From NCBI GenBank assembly GCA_039881045.1, contig JAYWVB010000024.1, forward strand, positions 310,001-374,000: a stretch of 64,000 nucleotides of DNA, read 5' to 3'. The translations under genes and the position numbers were made by a program. The notes beneath the pieces are model-generated. The model was not told the DNA's origin, ran no database searches, and was given only the letters and a program-made list of their open reading frames with translations. This DNA comes from Chaetomium olivaceum (Eukaryota > Ascomycota > Sordariomycetes > Sordariales > Chaetomiaceae). Positions 34,424 through 45,994 of this stretch are shown piece after piece (position 1 is the first letter of the stretch; each line of letters starts with the position of its first letter).

Positions 34424-36079
34424 CTACTCGGAGTCACTGTCTTCAGACATCTCGCAAACTACTTGACATGTCCGCGCATTGTGGCCGGGCTTCTTGCAGT
34501 TGCTGCAGAGCCGAATGCGTGGCCCACCCACTGTTATACAACCACTACTCCCTGACGTTTCCTCGCAGTCCTTATCACCAAGTCCCCGGTCAGCCATCAA
34601 ACCCTTTGCCTCTTGTAAACTAAGTGATCCTCCTTCCTGCAGACGCGTTTTCTTTGTCCTACGGCGCTTGCTTAGTCGCTCATTTGCTGTACGAAGTTCC
34701 TGGGCCTCAGCTCGGAGTAACACCATTTCATGTGCCAATTTTGAGATGCTCTTGGCCTGCAAGTCGATGATGTCGAAAATGTGAGTCGGAGAGCTACCTT
34801 GATGGTTCTCGATCTTCCGCTTGAGAGTGATGGAGCTCTTGGTCGCGTCGTACGCATTGGATGGGGTCTTCAGGGCCCAAGTCGAGGCTGTTCCGGGACG
34901 CGAGTTTGGAGGAGATGGGGTAAGTGGCTTAGGGTCGAGGCAAGAAACTACCAATTCAGGGTCAAAAGGAACAAGGCCAGTTGCTCTAAAGCCCGCTCGT
35001 ATGTTGTTCGCTGTGATTGAAGCGTGAAATGCCTCGACAAACGCGTCGAAGAAGTCCTCCTTCGTAATGTGGGTGATCTGCATCCGCATCATCTGCTCAA
35101 TCCGCTTGCCGTACGAGGCCTTGAGCGGACTAAAACACCCAACATCAAGAGGCTGGAGAAAGTGGGAAGAATGGGGAGGCATGCAAAGTGTAACAATGTT
35201 GTTGGCCTTGCAGAAATCTTCGAAGTCGACCGAGTGGTGGCTTTCGTGGCCGTCAAGGATGAGCAGTCGATGTACCCCTCTCGTACGGCGTTTGGTAGCC
35301 TCGTCGAAATGTTTTAGCCAATCGAGGCCAATCTCATTTGTTGTCCAGCCATTCTCGCTTGTATGGACTCTCCATTCGGGCTGGAACCGGCTGTCCTGGT
35401 ACCAAGGGAGGAGGTGGTTTTTCCCCTTGACGACAAAGTACGGCGGCACGACCCAGCCATCCGCACACACAGCTTGGATCACCGTAACCCACTCTCGATT
35501 GCCAGGCTGCTTTGTGCGAGGCCGTCCACGTCGCTCGGAGCTCGTCACGACCTTTGCACTCGAAAGTATGCCCATCTGGAACCCAGTCTCGTCGAAGTTG
35601 TAGATGTCCCCCTCTTGGATCGCGTATTTATCGATTACGTTGCGTACGAGCCGAAACCACGCGTTTACTACGTCGGGATCTTCGCATTGGGCTCTCTTGT
35701 AATCGATTCGGCGTCGGAAACGCGTCGTAACCTTGGAATGTCGCTTTACGAAACCGTTTGCCCATCGGGGTCCGACGCCCGACGCGCCGCGTGCGGCCCG
35801 AAGGCGATCGGCCATTTCTCGAAGGTCCGAGAGCTGGGGCTGAAATCCTCGCGCATCAAGGTCGAGTACTCTCTCAAGAAGGACTTGCTCTTCAAAGTCA
35901 GTCAGTTTTCGAAGGTTGGCTGGTATTTCGCGTCGTGGTTGCTTTCCGGCGCGTCGGTCGCGGAGCGAGCTTCGTGAGACCTCGTAGATCGCAGAAGCTT
36001 TTCGGACAGAAAGTTTAGGGTCTTTCTTGAGAGCTTCAAGCGCAAGGATCATACGAGTTTCTTTTGGAAGAGATTCCAT
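34424..36079 (-). CDS. DDE transposase (CENP-B/Pogo-like) with C-terminal zinc knuckle
   Basis: 551 residues, single exon, starting MESLPKETR. An N-terminal Psq-type helix-turn-helix (SVRKASAIYEVSRSSLRDR) and a CENP-B-type HTH (LSDLREMADRLR...RWANGFVKRH) would bind the TIRs. The DDE core has Asp in IYNFDETGFQMG, Asp in LLILDGHESHH and Asp in HFLQPLDVGCFSPLK, the Pogo/Fot1 spacing. A KRRRTKKTR basic stretch may be a nuclear signal. The C-terminus has a CCHC knuckle (CSNCKKPGHNARTC) and an acidic end. All domains are in one unbroken frame, so it may be active. Confidence 0.93.
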   Translation of the reverse strand: MESLPKETRMILALEALKKDPKLSVRKASAIYEVSRSSLRDRRAGKQPRREIPANLRKLTDFEEQVLLERVLDLDARGFQPQLSDLREMADRLRAARGASGVGPRWANGFVKRHSKVTTRFRRRIDYKRAQCEDPDVVNAWFRLVRNVIDKYAIQEGDIYNFDETGFQMGILSSAKVVTSSERRGRPRTKQPGNREWVTVIQAVCADGWVVPPYFVVKGKNHLLPWYQDSRFQPEWRVHTSENGWTTNEIGLDWLKHFDEATKRRTRGVHRLLILDGHESHHSVDFEDFCKANNIVTLCMPPHSSHFLQPLDVGCFSPLKASYGKRIEQMMRMQITHITKEDFFDAFVEAFHASITANNIRAGFRATGLVPFDPELVVSCLDPKPLTPSPPNSRPGTASTWALKTPSNAYDATKSSITLKRKIENHQGSSPTHIFDIIDLQAKSISKLAHEMVLLRAEAQELRTANERLSKRRRTKKTRLQEGGSLSLQEAKGLMADRGLGDKDCEETSGSSGCITVGGPRIRLCSNCKKPGHNARTCQVVCEMSEDSDSE

Positions 36080-36134
36080 TTTGTTGTGTGGAGAAAAGTG
36101 AGGATAGAGTTGGAAGGTTGTTAGGTGTAAAAAA

Positions 36135-36160
36135 GTGGGCGCTTCGTTATGCAAGTACGT
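36135..36160. repeat. right terminal inverted repeat
   Basis: 26 bp ending GCAAGTACGT, then TA at 36161-36162. Exact partner of 34316-34341. Confidence 0.93.
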
Positions 36161-36162
36161 TA

Positions 36163-36537
36163 GTTCCAAAATATCTTGATCCGATATTCTTTCCTCTTTC
36201 CCTTTTCGACCCCGCCACAACAAAGCTACTATGACCGATATGATAATCACATCTCAGTGAGAGCTAGTAGTTTATTGTCAATTCACATGGAATTGAATCA
36301 ATTGCGGAGGATCAAAACAGATAATAGCATTCAGATCTCAGAGGGCAAGCATTCGTAATGTAGGTAAGATAAGGTAGTTTATCCGCACATCGGTCTAAAG
36401 AAAGACAGCGAAAGAGACTAAACTGAGAACCGGAGTATCCAACCCCCGAGGCTCCGACAACAGCAGCACTCGGAACTTCACAAACAGGGCCATCTCTCTC
36501 CATGCCATCACCCCCGATAGCAATCACAAAGCTCAAC
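36163..36537. other. spacer between transposon and subtilisin stop
   Basis: 375 bp, likely the 3' UTR of the subtilisin gene. The transposon inserted about 0.4 kb beyond the stop codon. Nothing else seen. Confidence 0.5.
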
Positions 36538-37990
36538 TTATTCCTCAGTGTTGCCGTTGAAAACAAGGGCATTGACGGTGCCGCTGGGGAGGCCAGTGAT
36601 GGAGCCGACCGTGGCCGTATCCTTGAGGTACTGGCACAGCTCAGCAGGAGTCTTGGGGCCGAGCAGGCCGAGCAGGTAGGCGCCGAGGCCAGCAACATGG
36701 GGGCTGGCCATCGAGGTGCCCGAGATGGTGTTCTGTTTCCAAGTCAGTCAGTAAGGTAAGCACACTTTCCAGTGCCACTTCTCAGAAAGGGAAAACTCAC
36801 CGTCTCATCTGTACCACCAATCCAGCTGCTCAACACATCCACACCGGGCGCGAACACATCGACACCCGTTCCGTAGTTCGAAAAGTACGCCCTCGCATCC
36901 TCTACATCTGTCGCACCGACGGTGCACACGGTCGGCTCACTCGCGGGCGAATAATACTGGGCATCATCATTGCTGTTTCCCGCGGCCACCGCAAAGAACA
37001 CCCCAGAGCTGACCGCAGCGGCGGCGGCGCTGTTAATCGCCGTCGACTTGCCGCCGCCAAGGCTCATGTTGGCGACGCTGCCCTTGGGGCACTCGCCGGC
37101 GGCCGTGCGGTTGGCGGAGTCCGAGGCGACAAAGTCGATACCCGCCAGCACAGAGGACACCGTGCCGGAGCCGTTGGCGTTGAGCACCTTGACCGCGAAG
37201 AGCTTCGTCTTCTTGGCCACGCCGTAGGTCACGCCGCCGCCGACAGTGCCGGCTACGTGGGTGCCGTGGCCTGCGCCGCTGTGGAGGAGGGGGGAGGGGG
37301 TTAGTTGGAATATAGAGAGAGAACAAAGAGGGACTGCTTTTAGCTTACTCGGTGTTAGCGGTGTCGATGAAGTTGGCCAGCCAGGTGGCGCGGCCCTCGA
37401 ATTCCTGTCTGGTGTCAGTACCATACTTTCGGGTGGCAAAGAAGAAGACAAAGCGAGATGGGAAAGGAAAAGGGAGAATATGAAGACGGACGTACAGAGT
37501 GGGCCACGTAGATGCCCGTGTCGATGATGTAGGAGCAGGTGCCCTCTCCAGCAGTGTCGTCGTAAACATACGAGGTGGCACCCGGGGCGCGGTGCGAGAT
37601 GCGGGCTAGGCCCCAGGGGACATTCTCAGTCTGAGTGACAGACGCCTGCGTGGTGATGACGGCGTCTTGCTCAATGTACTCAACCTACGACGCATTAGCC
37701 ATAGGAAGCCACCACATACAGCGAAAAGAAGGACATACCTCGGACAGCTTGCTGACAGTGTCCAGCACCTGCGGGCTCAGTTGAGCCGCGAAGCCCTTGA
37801 ACCGACCGGCGCGGTTATGCTTGGTGCTGCCAGTCTTGACATGCCGGATGGCGTCCTGCAGCGTGCTCTCAGAGGCACCCGCCTTGAGCTTGACAATGTA
37901 GTTGCCCGGGATGAGCTGGACACCCCGAGGCTGTATCACCGGTGCCGCGAGGGCAAGAGGGAGGAGCGCGGCCAAAGTAAGGAGCTGCAT
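36538..37990 (-). CDS. secreted proteinase K-like subtilisin (S8)
   Basis: Secreted serine endopeptidase. Five exons: 37739-37990, 37496-37684, 37349-37404, 36801-37278 and 36538-36732 (389 residues). Start 37990 gives the signal peptide MQLLTLAALLPLALA. A short I9 propeptide follows (GNYIVKLKAGASESTL... AQLSPQVLDTV... VEYIEQDAVI). Triad: Asp139 in IIDTGIY, His170 in GHGTHVAG, Ser332 in SGTSMASPH. VPWGLARISHR marks the mature N-terminus. Length and layout fit the fungal proteinase K/cuticle-degrading group. An upstream in-frame ATG at 38017 would spoil the signal peptide. Intact. Confidence 0.94.
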
Positions 37991-40900
37991 GATGGGATTG
38001 ACTGTTGGTGTTTTCAAAGGGGACTGGGCTGGACTGAAGTGTCTGGAGGATGAGGACGCCTTTGAACATGTCGACCGCGGGAGAACCCCCTATTTATCTC
38101 CATCGGCCGAGGAATTGTCTCATGGGGTTATCTCTACCTTCCCCTTAGGGGGGCACACGCCGCTCTGCACCACTAGTGATACCTCGAGCAACAACAAGGA
38201 AGGTCATGCTTGTGACGGCCGGATAAGGACTCGTTGATACCTCCATCACAGACACACTCGACAGAACTGCACCCCCAAATCCCCTCTCACCTACCGAGAT
38301 GGGCTTGGTTCGGAACATTGGATGTTGGCGTGCTTCGGCCAGTCCGTGATGTGGTTCGCGGATGCTCCAGCGCATACCCGGCTTTGCCGCCGTCCATGAA
38401 AAAGGCAGAGTCGGACGGCCGGGTAGAAGAGGGGCAGCGGTGTGCCGGTGTGCATGTCAGCCTGGCTGTGTAAAGGTGCAAGGTGGTATTTGAAAGTTCT
38501 CGGGCCGTTGCCATGCGGTTGCGTTCGGGGAATATAAACCTGCCATGGAACGGCGGGAGCCTGGTAGAGAACAAAAGTGCCAGGCCGTGGCGATGCTATC
38601 GTCGGATCCGAGCCGCAACTCGCCTCGTATAGGCGAAATGCCTTCCGTGCAGAAGCGAACGTGCGTCATTAGTATGCGGTATTCGTCACGATAGAAGTGT
38701 TCCACTCTGGTGTGACGATGCGGTCATGGCAACCTGTTTAGGGGTGCAAGGGCGAGGTGAGACCAATGTTGTCGTTACACTGACAGGAACAGAAAGTGGT
38801 AGGTGCATTTGGGCATGGGGGTCCTGGTCGAAAGCGGCGTGGGAAGGAATGCAGCCAGCAGTGATCGGACAGGTCCGGACTTCGCGCCGTGTGACAGGCA
38901 TCCCGCAGCTTGACAGCAATCGGACTCGTGTGCCAAGATATCAGGTTCTGGTTGCGAGGGAGGTATGCTGCTCACCTTCCTAGCTAGGAAACCGTTCTTA
39001 TAGGTTGGGGGTGGCCAGGACAATGGGCTTAGACCTGATCTTGTGGAACTTGTGCTGAGCGAGGAGTTGGAATGTCTCCTGGGAAGTAAAGTAACTCAAT
39101 GTTTCCATTCCGGGTTCCTGGGTTCTTATTTCAATCTTTTCGGGGGATATAACGAGGGACCGCGGCGTCGGGTCGCTTCTCATTCAGCCTGAAGCGAAGC
39201 CCGGCAGTTGGGTGTCATAACCGGGCGTGGCACCTCGTCTCGAAGTTTCGGCTGCCCAAAGGAGCCGACAGTTAATATACAGCTGCATCCCTAAGTGCCG
39301 TATCAGCACCAACGCCTGCGGGATGGATGGCAATTTCATTTACGAATCAGACATGCATTCCCGCACTCCTGACGGGGTCTCCTGAGCCGTGCAATGGAAC
39401 GTCAAGATCAACTACAACCAGCACTGCCCAACTTCCATCGGTCAGCACAGCAGTGAGCCTTGAAGGATTCGCTGAAGGTTGTGCTGAGCGCGGGATGTAA
39501 GTTTCGACGTTATCATGATCTCTCGCATGACATCCAACGGTGAACCAAAAATAACCCAGCCATTGCTCATCGACTGAGGGGATGGCGCTATTATGTGATC
39601 AAGTGAGAAGGAATTTCTAGTTCTTTGCTGCATCCCATTATCAGATTGGAAACAATTAATGCGCGGCCCCCATCCAGCCGAATATCGCACACGAGCCCAC
39701 ACGAGTCCACACCCGAATTCAGAAGAACGGTCCCAGGTTTTCTCGAGTCTCTTTTCAGCCCACTTTTTCTACTTCGTGCCAACCGCCCTTTGTGAGTCTT
39801 CTCCCAAACTCTCCCGCTCCGTCCCGTCAACGACCCAAACGTGCCTTCTGCAAAATAGTCTCGAAAATACGGCAACTACAAGCCTTGAAGTTGGACACCA
39901 GACACCGACGCCTTACAACCACTACCAAACTTCGTTCACTCTGCTTTAACCCCCCTTTTACTCTTCCGAAGCCATATATTGCGCAGTTGGACTTATGAAA
40001 GGAATTGGCAATCCATGAGCAGGTTCTCGACCGTTAACCGGCGCCATGCCCCTTGATAGAAAAGACCTGCAACACAAGCGCTATCCTGTCAAGACACGGC
40101 TCTTCATTGAATGAAGCAAAAGCTGACGCTCGATGTACAATAATGGAAGGCCCTATGCCTGTGTGACGCTGGTGTTTATTATACGGGGACTCGTGCCGGT
40201 GTAGGGAGCTATTATCAATGCTGACCATGACATAGTACTAGGTTCTTGTCGTGGAAGTGTTGTTGAACAGTAGCTTCTGATTGGATATCCGAAAGTATGA
40301 GTGTATGGCACCACCACTAGATAGGTAGATAGGTACAGATGCATGTGATATTTGCTGGTACTGAGTCAGCTGGCGAAATATTCTTACCATACGCTCTTTA
40401 CCGACGTCACGACCGCTTCTTGTTGAAGTATTGCTGTTGAGATAGCCGATTCAGGGGCAACCCTCGACCCCTCGGGAGATACTGTTGGGAGGTAAAACCA
40501 TCTTTTACAGCCGGATACGTATTGGAATTTGGCCACAGCTCACCAGCCATGTGATGGTATACCTGTAACTTGAGTATCGCGTCATCTTTCCGAGTTGAGC
40601 CCACTCTTCCTTTTGGCGGCCATCATGTTTATGGTTCTCGGGGCTTATGGTCAGTAGTCCAACGAGCATCCACTGATTACCTACCCCTTTTCTTCTCCTT
40701 ACTTTCTTAACACCGAAGCAGAGCAGCCCGGCACAAACATCATCCGAGCCCTGTTGGCTGCCTCACCGGCCTTCAAAACCCCACCTCGTCTGCAGCTTCG
40801 TTACAGTTTTACGCCGATACTGTACTACCGTGTGTTATTTATGCATGCTTTTATTCGCTAGCTAAGATGTGTTCATGTTACCACAAAGGCAAGTAACACC

Positions 40901-41289
40901 AACCCCTACTAATTGGTTCATCCAAGTCACCCGAGTCTCCCCACCCAGCGGTGACAATCAGCTAGAGCAGGTATACCCCGGTTTCTCAACTCGACTAGTA
41001 GATGGTTGCTATGTGTCGCCTAACAGCTAGCCCGGATTGCCCTCCTCCCCAAGCTAAACGTGTCTTTACATACCACAGCCTTTTCAAGTTCGGTAACGAA
41101 GGTATGGCTTTCACTGGCGGCTACCCCGGTTTGTTTTTTTTAGTATTCGAGTAGGATCTTTAGTAGACCTTGTCATGTCTGTATTTCAGGATTCCTATTT
41201 GTGTGTAGTGAAGAGAGAGGAACGTAGACAAAAGAAAAGAAAAACGGTAAAAGGAAATTGGAGCGTATCCTTTCAGGAAGTAAACTTCA
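37991..41289. other. 3.3 kb intergenic, nothing recognised
   Basis: Begins with the subtilisin promoter. Beyond that no open frame shows coding features, no repeat family and no transposon ends are visible. Together with 41362-42435 it is the longest gene-poor stretch of the window. Confidence 0.45.
38091..38098 (-). promoter_or_regulatory. TATA-like box of the subtilisin gene
   Basis: GATAAATA on the minus strand, about 100 bp before the start codon at 37990. Confidence 0.45.
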
Positions 41290-41361
41290 TGATCCCGACC
41301 CGATTTGAACGGATAACCTTTCGATCTGGAGTCGAATGCTCTGCCGTTGAGCTACGAGACC
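41290..41361 (-). tRNA. tRNA-Trp (anticodon CCA)
   Basis: 72 nt. Acceptor GGTCTCG pairs with CGGGATC with two G-U pairs, discriminator A. D arm GCTC/GAGC. Anticodon arm TTCGA-CTCCAGA-TCGAA with anticodon CCA. T arm ATCCG-TTCAAAT-CGGGT. No intron, though many fungal tRNA-Trp genes have one. Confidence 0.92.
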
Positions 41362-42435
41362 ATTGTAGTGATTGTTGTTGGTTTTGGATAACAACTATCT
41401 ATATTGTGTTTCAGGGGTCTGACCATATTTCGAGCTGGCACTAGCAGTTGATGGCCTAGCAAAGGCGGCGGAGGGTGAATAAAGCGGAAGTTTTCTCCGG
41501 GGATAATCCTATAATAGTTCTTTAGGTCTATACCATTGCGTTAATGTGTTCCTATTGTTGGTTGGGGGATGGTAGCTGGGGAAAGGTACGTCTTCATAAA
41601 ACTTGGTCCGGGTATCATCACCATCCAGAACCCAGTATTCCACTAAATGCCCGCATGCAGCAACTTAGAGCATTGTCGGGTCTTGTGCCACGGGGTGGTA
41701 GGACACGGTTCCCATGTCGTTCGCAGGTTGGTGTTCCTCAAGACGCAGGTCGCGAAGTCACGAGACGGGAAACGGTCTGATATGTGGATGTGTGCCATTC
41801 TGGTAGGGCTCATCTCCTCTCATGATTACTGGGCCGGGGTGCTAAAGAGCCCTGAAGGGTTCAGCTACAGTATAATCCGTCCCTCGATTATGGCAATACC
41901 CAATTGCGCAACTTTAGATTATCGAGAATTTGGAATAGGCATGATGGCCTGGGGATGAGAGTAAGATGCATTGCAGATCCTCTGCCCTCATACAAACGTC
42001 AAAACTAGGCATGAAGTGGACGGTGCAGATATATATGTACATACACAACACCAAACAGCAGGCATCGTTTGGTGCCCAGCTTCTGGCATCCGCCGCCAAT
42101 GGCTCACCCCGATCCCGGGACGCAAATGATGCCGCACTGCAACCTTCCCACCGGCACATTTTCACAACATTTTCGAGAGATCAAAGTCATTGAGAGTTCA
42201 GGTCCAAGCTCGCATTAATAAGCCCCCCAAACTAAGCCTGGCGCGCGTACGCAATTACATCCCAATGTCCAGATCTAAACGCCCCATCAAGATCACACCC
42301 CAAACCGAAAAAATAATATGTACATCATCGAAGAATAAACAAGGCGAACCTAAACGCAGCAACCACCCAAAACTGCCCGCTCAACCCAACCCAACCGCCT
42401 CCTTCCCCAAACTCCCCTAACCCTTCTTTTACATC
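41362..42435. other. intergenic, nothing recognised
   Basis: 1.07 kb between tRNA-Trp and the 3' end of the membrane-protein gene; probably includes that gene's 3' UTR. Confidence 0.45.
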
Positions 42436-43959
42436 TTACGACAACTCATGCACCTGCCCATCCCCCCTCTGCACCGGCAGCTCTACAGCCGCATGCTGCT
42501 GCTGCATCGGCGGGCCAGGATACGGCACATAGCCACCATTCTGCTGCTGCTGCGGCGGCGGCGGGGTGGGGCCCATGTTATAAGGCTGCTGTTGGTGGTA
42601 CTGCTGCTGCGGCGGCGGGGTGCCCATCCCCTGCATATGGGGCGGGTAGACGGGCGCGGGGCTGCCGCTGGGCGAGACGCTCATGTGCGGGCTCATCTGG
42701 CCCGGCGGAGGCGGGCTGCCGCCGTGCATCGGGTGGACGGGGCTCCCGGGGGGCTTGGCCATGCTGTAGCGCGGGTCGTAGCCGCCGGCGGCCAGAGCGG
42801 CCATGTCGGGCGGCGGGGTGGGTTGTTGGTTGTTGGCGGCGTAGGGGGGCATGCCGTGGGGACCGCCGGGGGGGCCGCCCATGAAGCCGGGGCCGGCTGG
42901 GCCGCCGGGGGGTCCGGCGTGGGCGGCGGTCATGCGGGGGAGGGGGCGTTCTTGTTCTTGTTGCGGCGGACGAGGAAGAAGATGCCGAGGCCGAGAAGAC
43001 CGAGAGCGGCTGCAGAGGGAAATGTTAGTTTTTTTGCGATCGATGCTTGATAATGGGGGTGGGGGAGGAGGAGAATGGACTCACCAACGCCACCAACAAC
43101 ACCACCAACGATAGGCCCGACGGGCGTCGAGGAGGCGGCGGCGGAGGTTTCGGGGTCTTGGTTGGAAGTAGAGCTGGTCTCGGCAGGAGAGTTACCCTCG
43201 TCACCATCGGTGGCTGAGGACGACTCGGAGGAAGAAGGTTCGGCCACGGCCGCGGTCGATGATTCTACGTCTTCAGCTGCCGACGTCTCGCGGGCGCTCG
43301 AAGTAGTCCCGTCGGTTGGCGTAAAAAACATGGTGTATGTTTTTGCCGCCGTGTCGCAGGTCGGGATGGTGAAGCCTGACAAGGAGCCGCTCGGGTCGGC
43401 GTACGAAAAGACAGCGCAAGACGGAAGATCGGAGTCGGTGCTGGGAATGAAGGTAAGTATCCGGATTAGAGGAAGCTTCTGGGTGACCTTGTCGTACCAG
43501 ACGCGGGTCCGCTCGCTGTCAAAGTCCGTGGCCGTTGTGACATCGGTCGAGGCATACGGTAGACAGGCTGTGTAAATCAGGCAGTCCGTGGTCAAGCAGC
43601 AGCCCACGGCCGAAGCCTCGGTGTTGTAAAGACACTGGGCGTCCGAGTTGGCGCAGACATAGTTGGACCCTGCGAAAGTGTGAGAAGCGAGACCTGAGGT
43701 GGGCGAGTGGGTGGTTTACTGACGAGAATTTCCATCCACATAGCCGCAGGTGTTGGTGTCGCGCTTTTGCAGCAGAGCGCGAGCGGCAGGGCGCGCCGTG
43801 ACCACGCGAGGAGTCAAGTGAACACCGGCGTCCTTGAGCTTCGGAGCGGGCGTCTGGATGGGACCGCCTGGGGCGACGTGCTCACTCCCCATGCCGGCAG
43901 ACACGGCGGGAAGGCAAACGGCGGGCGGCGGCCAGCCATCGGAGACTCATGACGGCCAT
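42436..43959 (-). CDS. single-pass membrane protein: Cys-rich ectodomain, Ser/Thr stalk, Pro/Gln-rich tail; two frame slips
   Basis: Probable cell-surface protein of unknown function. Exons 43724-43959, 43085-43669 and 43009 downward. Start ATG 43959 has a strong context (CTCAACATGGCC). The signal peptide reads cleanly only if one C is removed from the CCC (plus-strand GGG) at 43923-43925. The ectodomain has closely spaced cysteines (TCGYVDG, YVCANSDAQC, GCCLTTDCLIYTAC). A Ser/Thr/Glu-rich stalk precedes the transmembrane segment (GGVVGGVAALGLLGLGIFFLV), then RRNKNKN. As written the frame ends at 42930. The next frame, open to 42436, encodes a Gly/Pro/Gln tail ending AVELPVQRGDGQVHELS, a C-terminus I recall from such proteins. 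One missing C in the CCCCC runs at 42936-42946 would join them. Confidence 0.7.
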
Positions 43960-45081
43960 GTTGAGCTTGTCCTAGTGGCCGTTGAGACTTGTCGGTGACT
44001 GTGGATGGCGACGGGAGCGGAAGGGGAGGAGGAAAGAATCGTCGGAAAAGTATGACCGGAGCGACGGCTGGGCTAAAACGGTCACCTTCTTCCAGCAAAC
44101 AAGCAATTGCATCCTTCGGCTCATGGTCCCCATCTCTCTCCCATGCACCCTGTCCCTTTCCATCGCACACCATGCCGTTTCGCGGCGTGCCAAGGAGAAA
44201 AGAAGCGACGATCACTGGCGCCATGTTGATGCGCTAGCGACTTTGGGCCTCAGCCGCACCGGCCATGCACTTGACAGTGTGGCACAGCGAACGAGATGGA
44301 GACAAGCATGAGAAGGTTCGTGGGGATTTGCATGGTCTAATCTGCGAGCAAACGGCGCCTCAACTGCAGTGCAGATTCCAGACCGCATGTCGCGTTTCGA
44401 ATTGAGACTTTTGGAAGCGTGGGCCACAGGCCGCATCCATCATGTCTCGCTCATCCCCGTTCTGGTTCTTCTTCAATTGATGAGCATCAGGCACCGACAT
44501 GCACCCCTGGCTCTTCTCACGACGTGGCGCCCAGAAGGTCCCAGCGGGTCATTTCCACCGCCCCTCTCCCCCGGTTTTCGACGACGGGGGATTGGGGAAG
44601 AACTTCAGCTCACAACCCTGTCGCGTTCTCGGCCCATCTTCCCTCCGCTGACGCATTCTGCGCAAGGGCACGCGGAAGGGCTTCCTTCCAATCCGCCCAC
44701 CGCTGCAGTTGTTGGGAACCTGGAAATTTGAAGGTTGATGGAACTATAAATTGGGCGTATCTGCCGTCTTGAAGAGTCGGCACAGCAAATTGAAGACCGT
44801 TGTGCCGCAGGAACAGAAGATTTTGGGAACCACAGCATTGAGTCTGACACACCGAAGCCTTATTTTAAGCTTTCGGCCCCCCGAGACATTTTCCGTAGGG
44901 CTCCATCCACCCACCCCACACGCTCACTTCCGAGTCAGGGCGCGAGATGTCGGGTTAGGGTTTACCGTTGCTCGTCGGCTTCCTGCAACTTGGCGCCAAG
45001 GACCTCTGATTCCGCTGGCGCTCTCTGACCTCCTCATATTTTAACCTCAAGCGAGTCTGAACGGCTCCCCGCCGGTATTGT
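43960..45081. other. intergenic, nothing recognised
   Basis: 1.1 kb containing the promoter of the membrane-protein gene. A TATAAA at 44746-44751 on the plus strand has no gene after it. Confidence 0.45.
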
Positions 45082-45994
45082 CTAGGGAGGATTCTTGGGC
45101 TGAAGTTGTCGCCGGTTCTCCCGAATCAAAATTCCGGGTACTGTATGCTCTGGATCCTGGATTATTTCCTCCGTCTGGGGGGTTGAGTCCGACATGTTCG
45201 AAGCCGCCAGTCCTTCAACTACCGCCGGTTCATCCGCACCGAATTCACCGCCAGTGTTGTCTTGTTTAGGCTCCGGGTGGTTCGGCTGCACCTCGCCGAA
45301 CAAATACCAGGCCCACCGATGTGGTTGCCGCTTTCCCGCTTTAACCTCTTCCCGAACCTGGCGCTGTTCTTGGATAAAAGGCTCGGTCCCGAGCGTCGTC
45401 TTTGAAAGCGCGTCGCAATGAAATTGCCGGTGTTCCGGTTTCAGATTCTCGGCGAAGCTCTGTGCTTTCAACGATGCACAGTGATCGTAAAGGTACGAAA
45501 CATAAGTGACCAGGCGAGCTCTGAGCGCTGTATTGGAAGGCGAGTCGAGCAGGCTATCAATCAAAGCGCCCAACAACAGTGGAAGCGATGGCGCAAAGCC
45601 TTCCAAAAGCCGTGGGCTCAGGTCCTGGTTAGTGATGTTCCAATTGGCAGCTGGGAGGAGAACGGTTGTTGTTGGCCCGGGCGGTTCCTGTGATGGTGGA
45701 GGCGGCGGCCAAGTCCTTGATCCTTTAGCCACGGTTGAGAAACCAGGAGGGTTAAGGCGACGTTGACCGGTCGATTCGGGCAAAAAAATGGTTGATAAGT
45801 GGTTCACTATTGGTCCATCCTGCCTCATTGAGCGCAAGGGCGGCGTCGTCAACGTTGGCGACAAGAAGGTGCAGGTCAAAAACGACGGTGGGCACCCCGT
45901 GTTGGGCGAGCGCGTCTTCGAACCAGAGAACGCAAGAGATGCCTCGTTCGCGCAGAATCAAACATGGGTCGTGTCTTTTGGAAGGGATGGCCAT
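45082..45994 (-). CDS. uncharacterised fungal protein, split by a T7 run
   Basis: Starts MAIPSKRHDPCLILRERGI. The N-terminal half has VPTVVFDLHLLVANVDDAALALNEAGW, a pattern I recall from uncharacterised fungal proteins with a nucleotidyltransferase-like look; I do not assign a function. The frame breaks at seven A/T (45782-45788): six would join EPLINHF to LPESTGQRRLNPPGF, and the rest is open to 45082 with TYVSYLYDHCASLK and a hydrophilic Glu/Gln-rich C-terminus. As written the product ends at 45752 after about 80 residues. One extra T is the simplest explanation. Confidence 0.65.

Larger units (their letters stand above)
34316..36160 (-). mobile_element. Pogo/Fot1-class Tc1-mariner transposon, apparently complete
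   Basis: 1,845-bp element with perfect 26-bp terminal inverted repeats at 34316-34341 and 36135-36160 (ACGTACTTGCATAACGAAGC...), flanked by TA on both sides (34314-34315, 36161-36162), the expected target-site duplication. It carries one intact transposase gene on the minus strand. At the left end a second copy of ATAACGAAGCGCCCAC follows at 34344-34359, so the left end has a duplicated inner TIR block. No C-to-T decay is evident. Confidence 0.93.
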
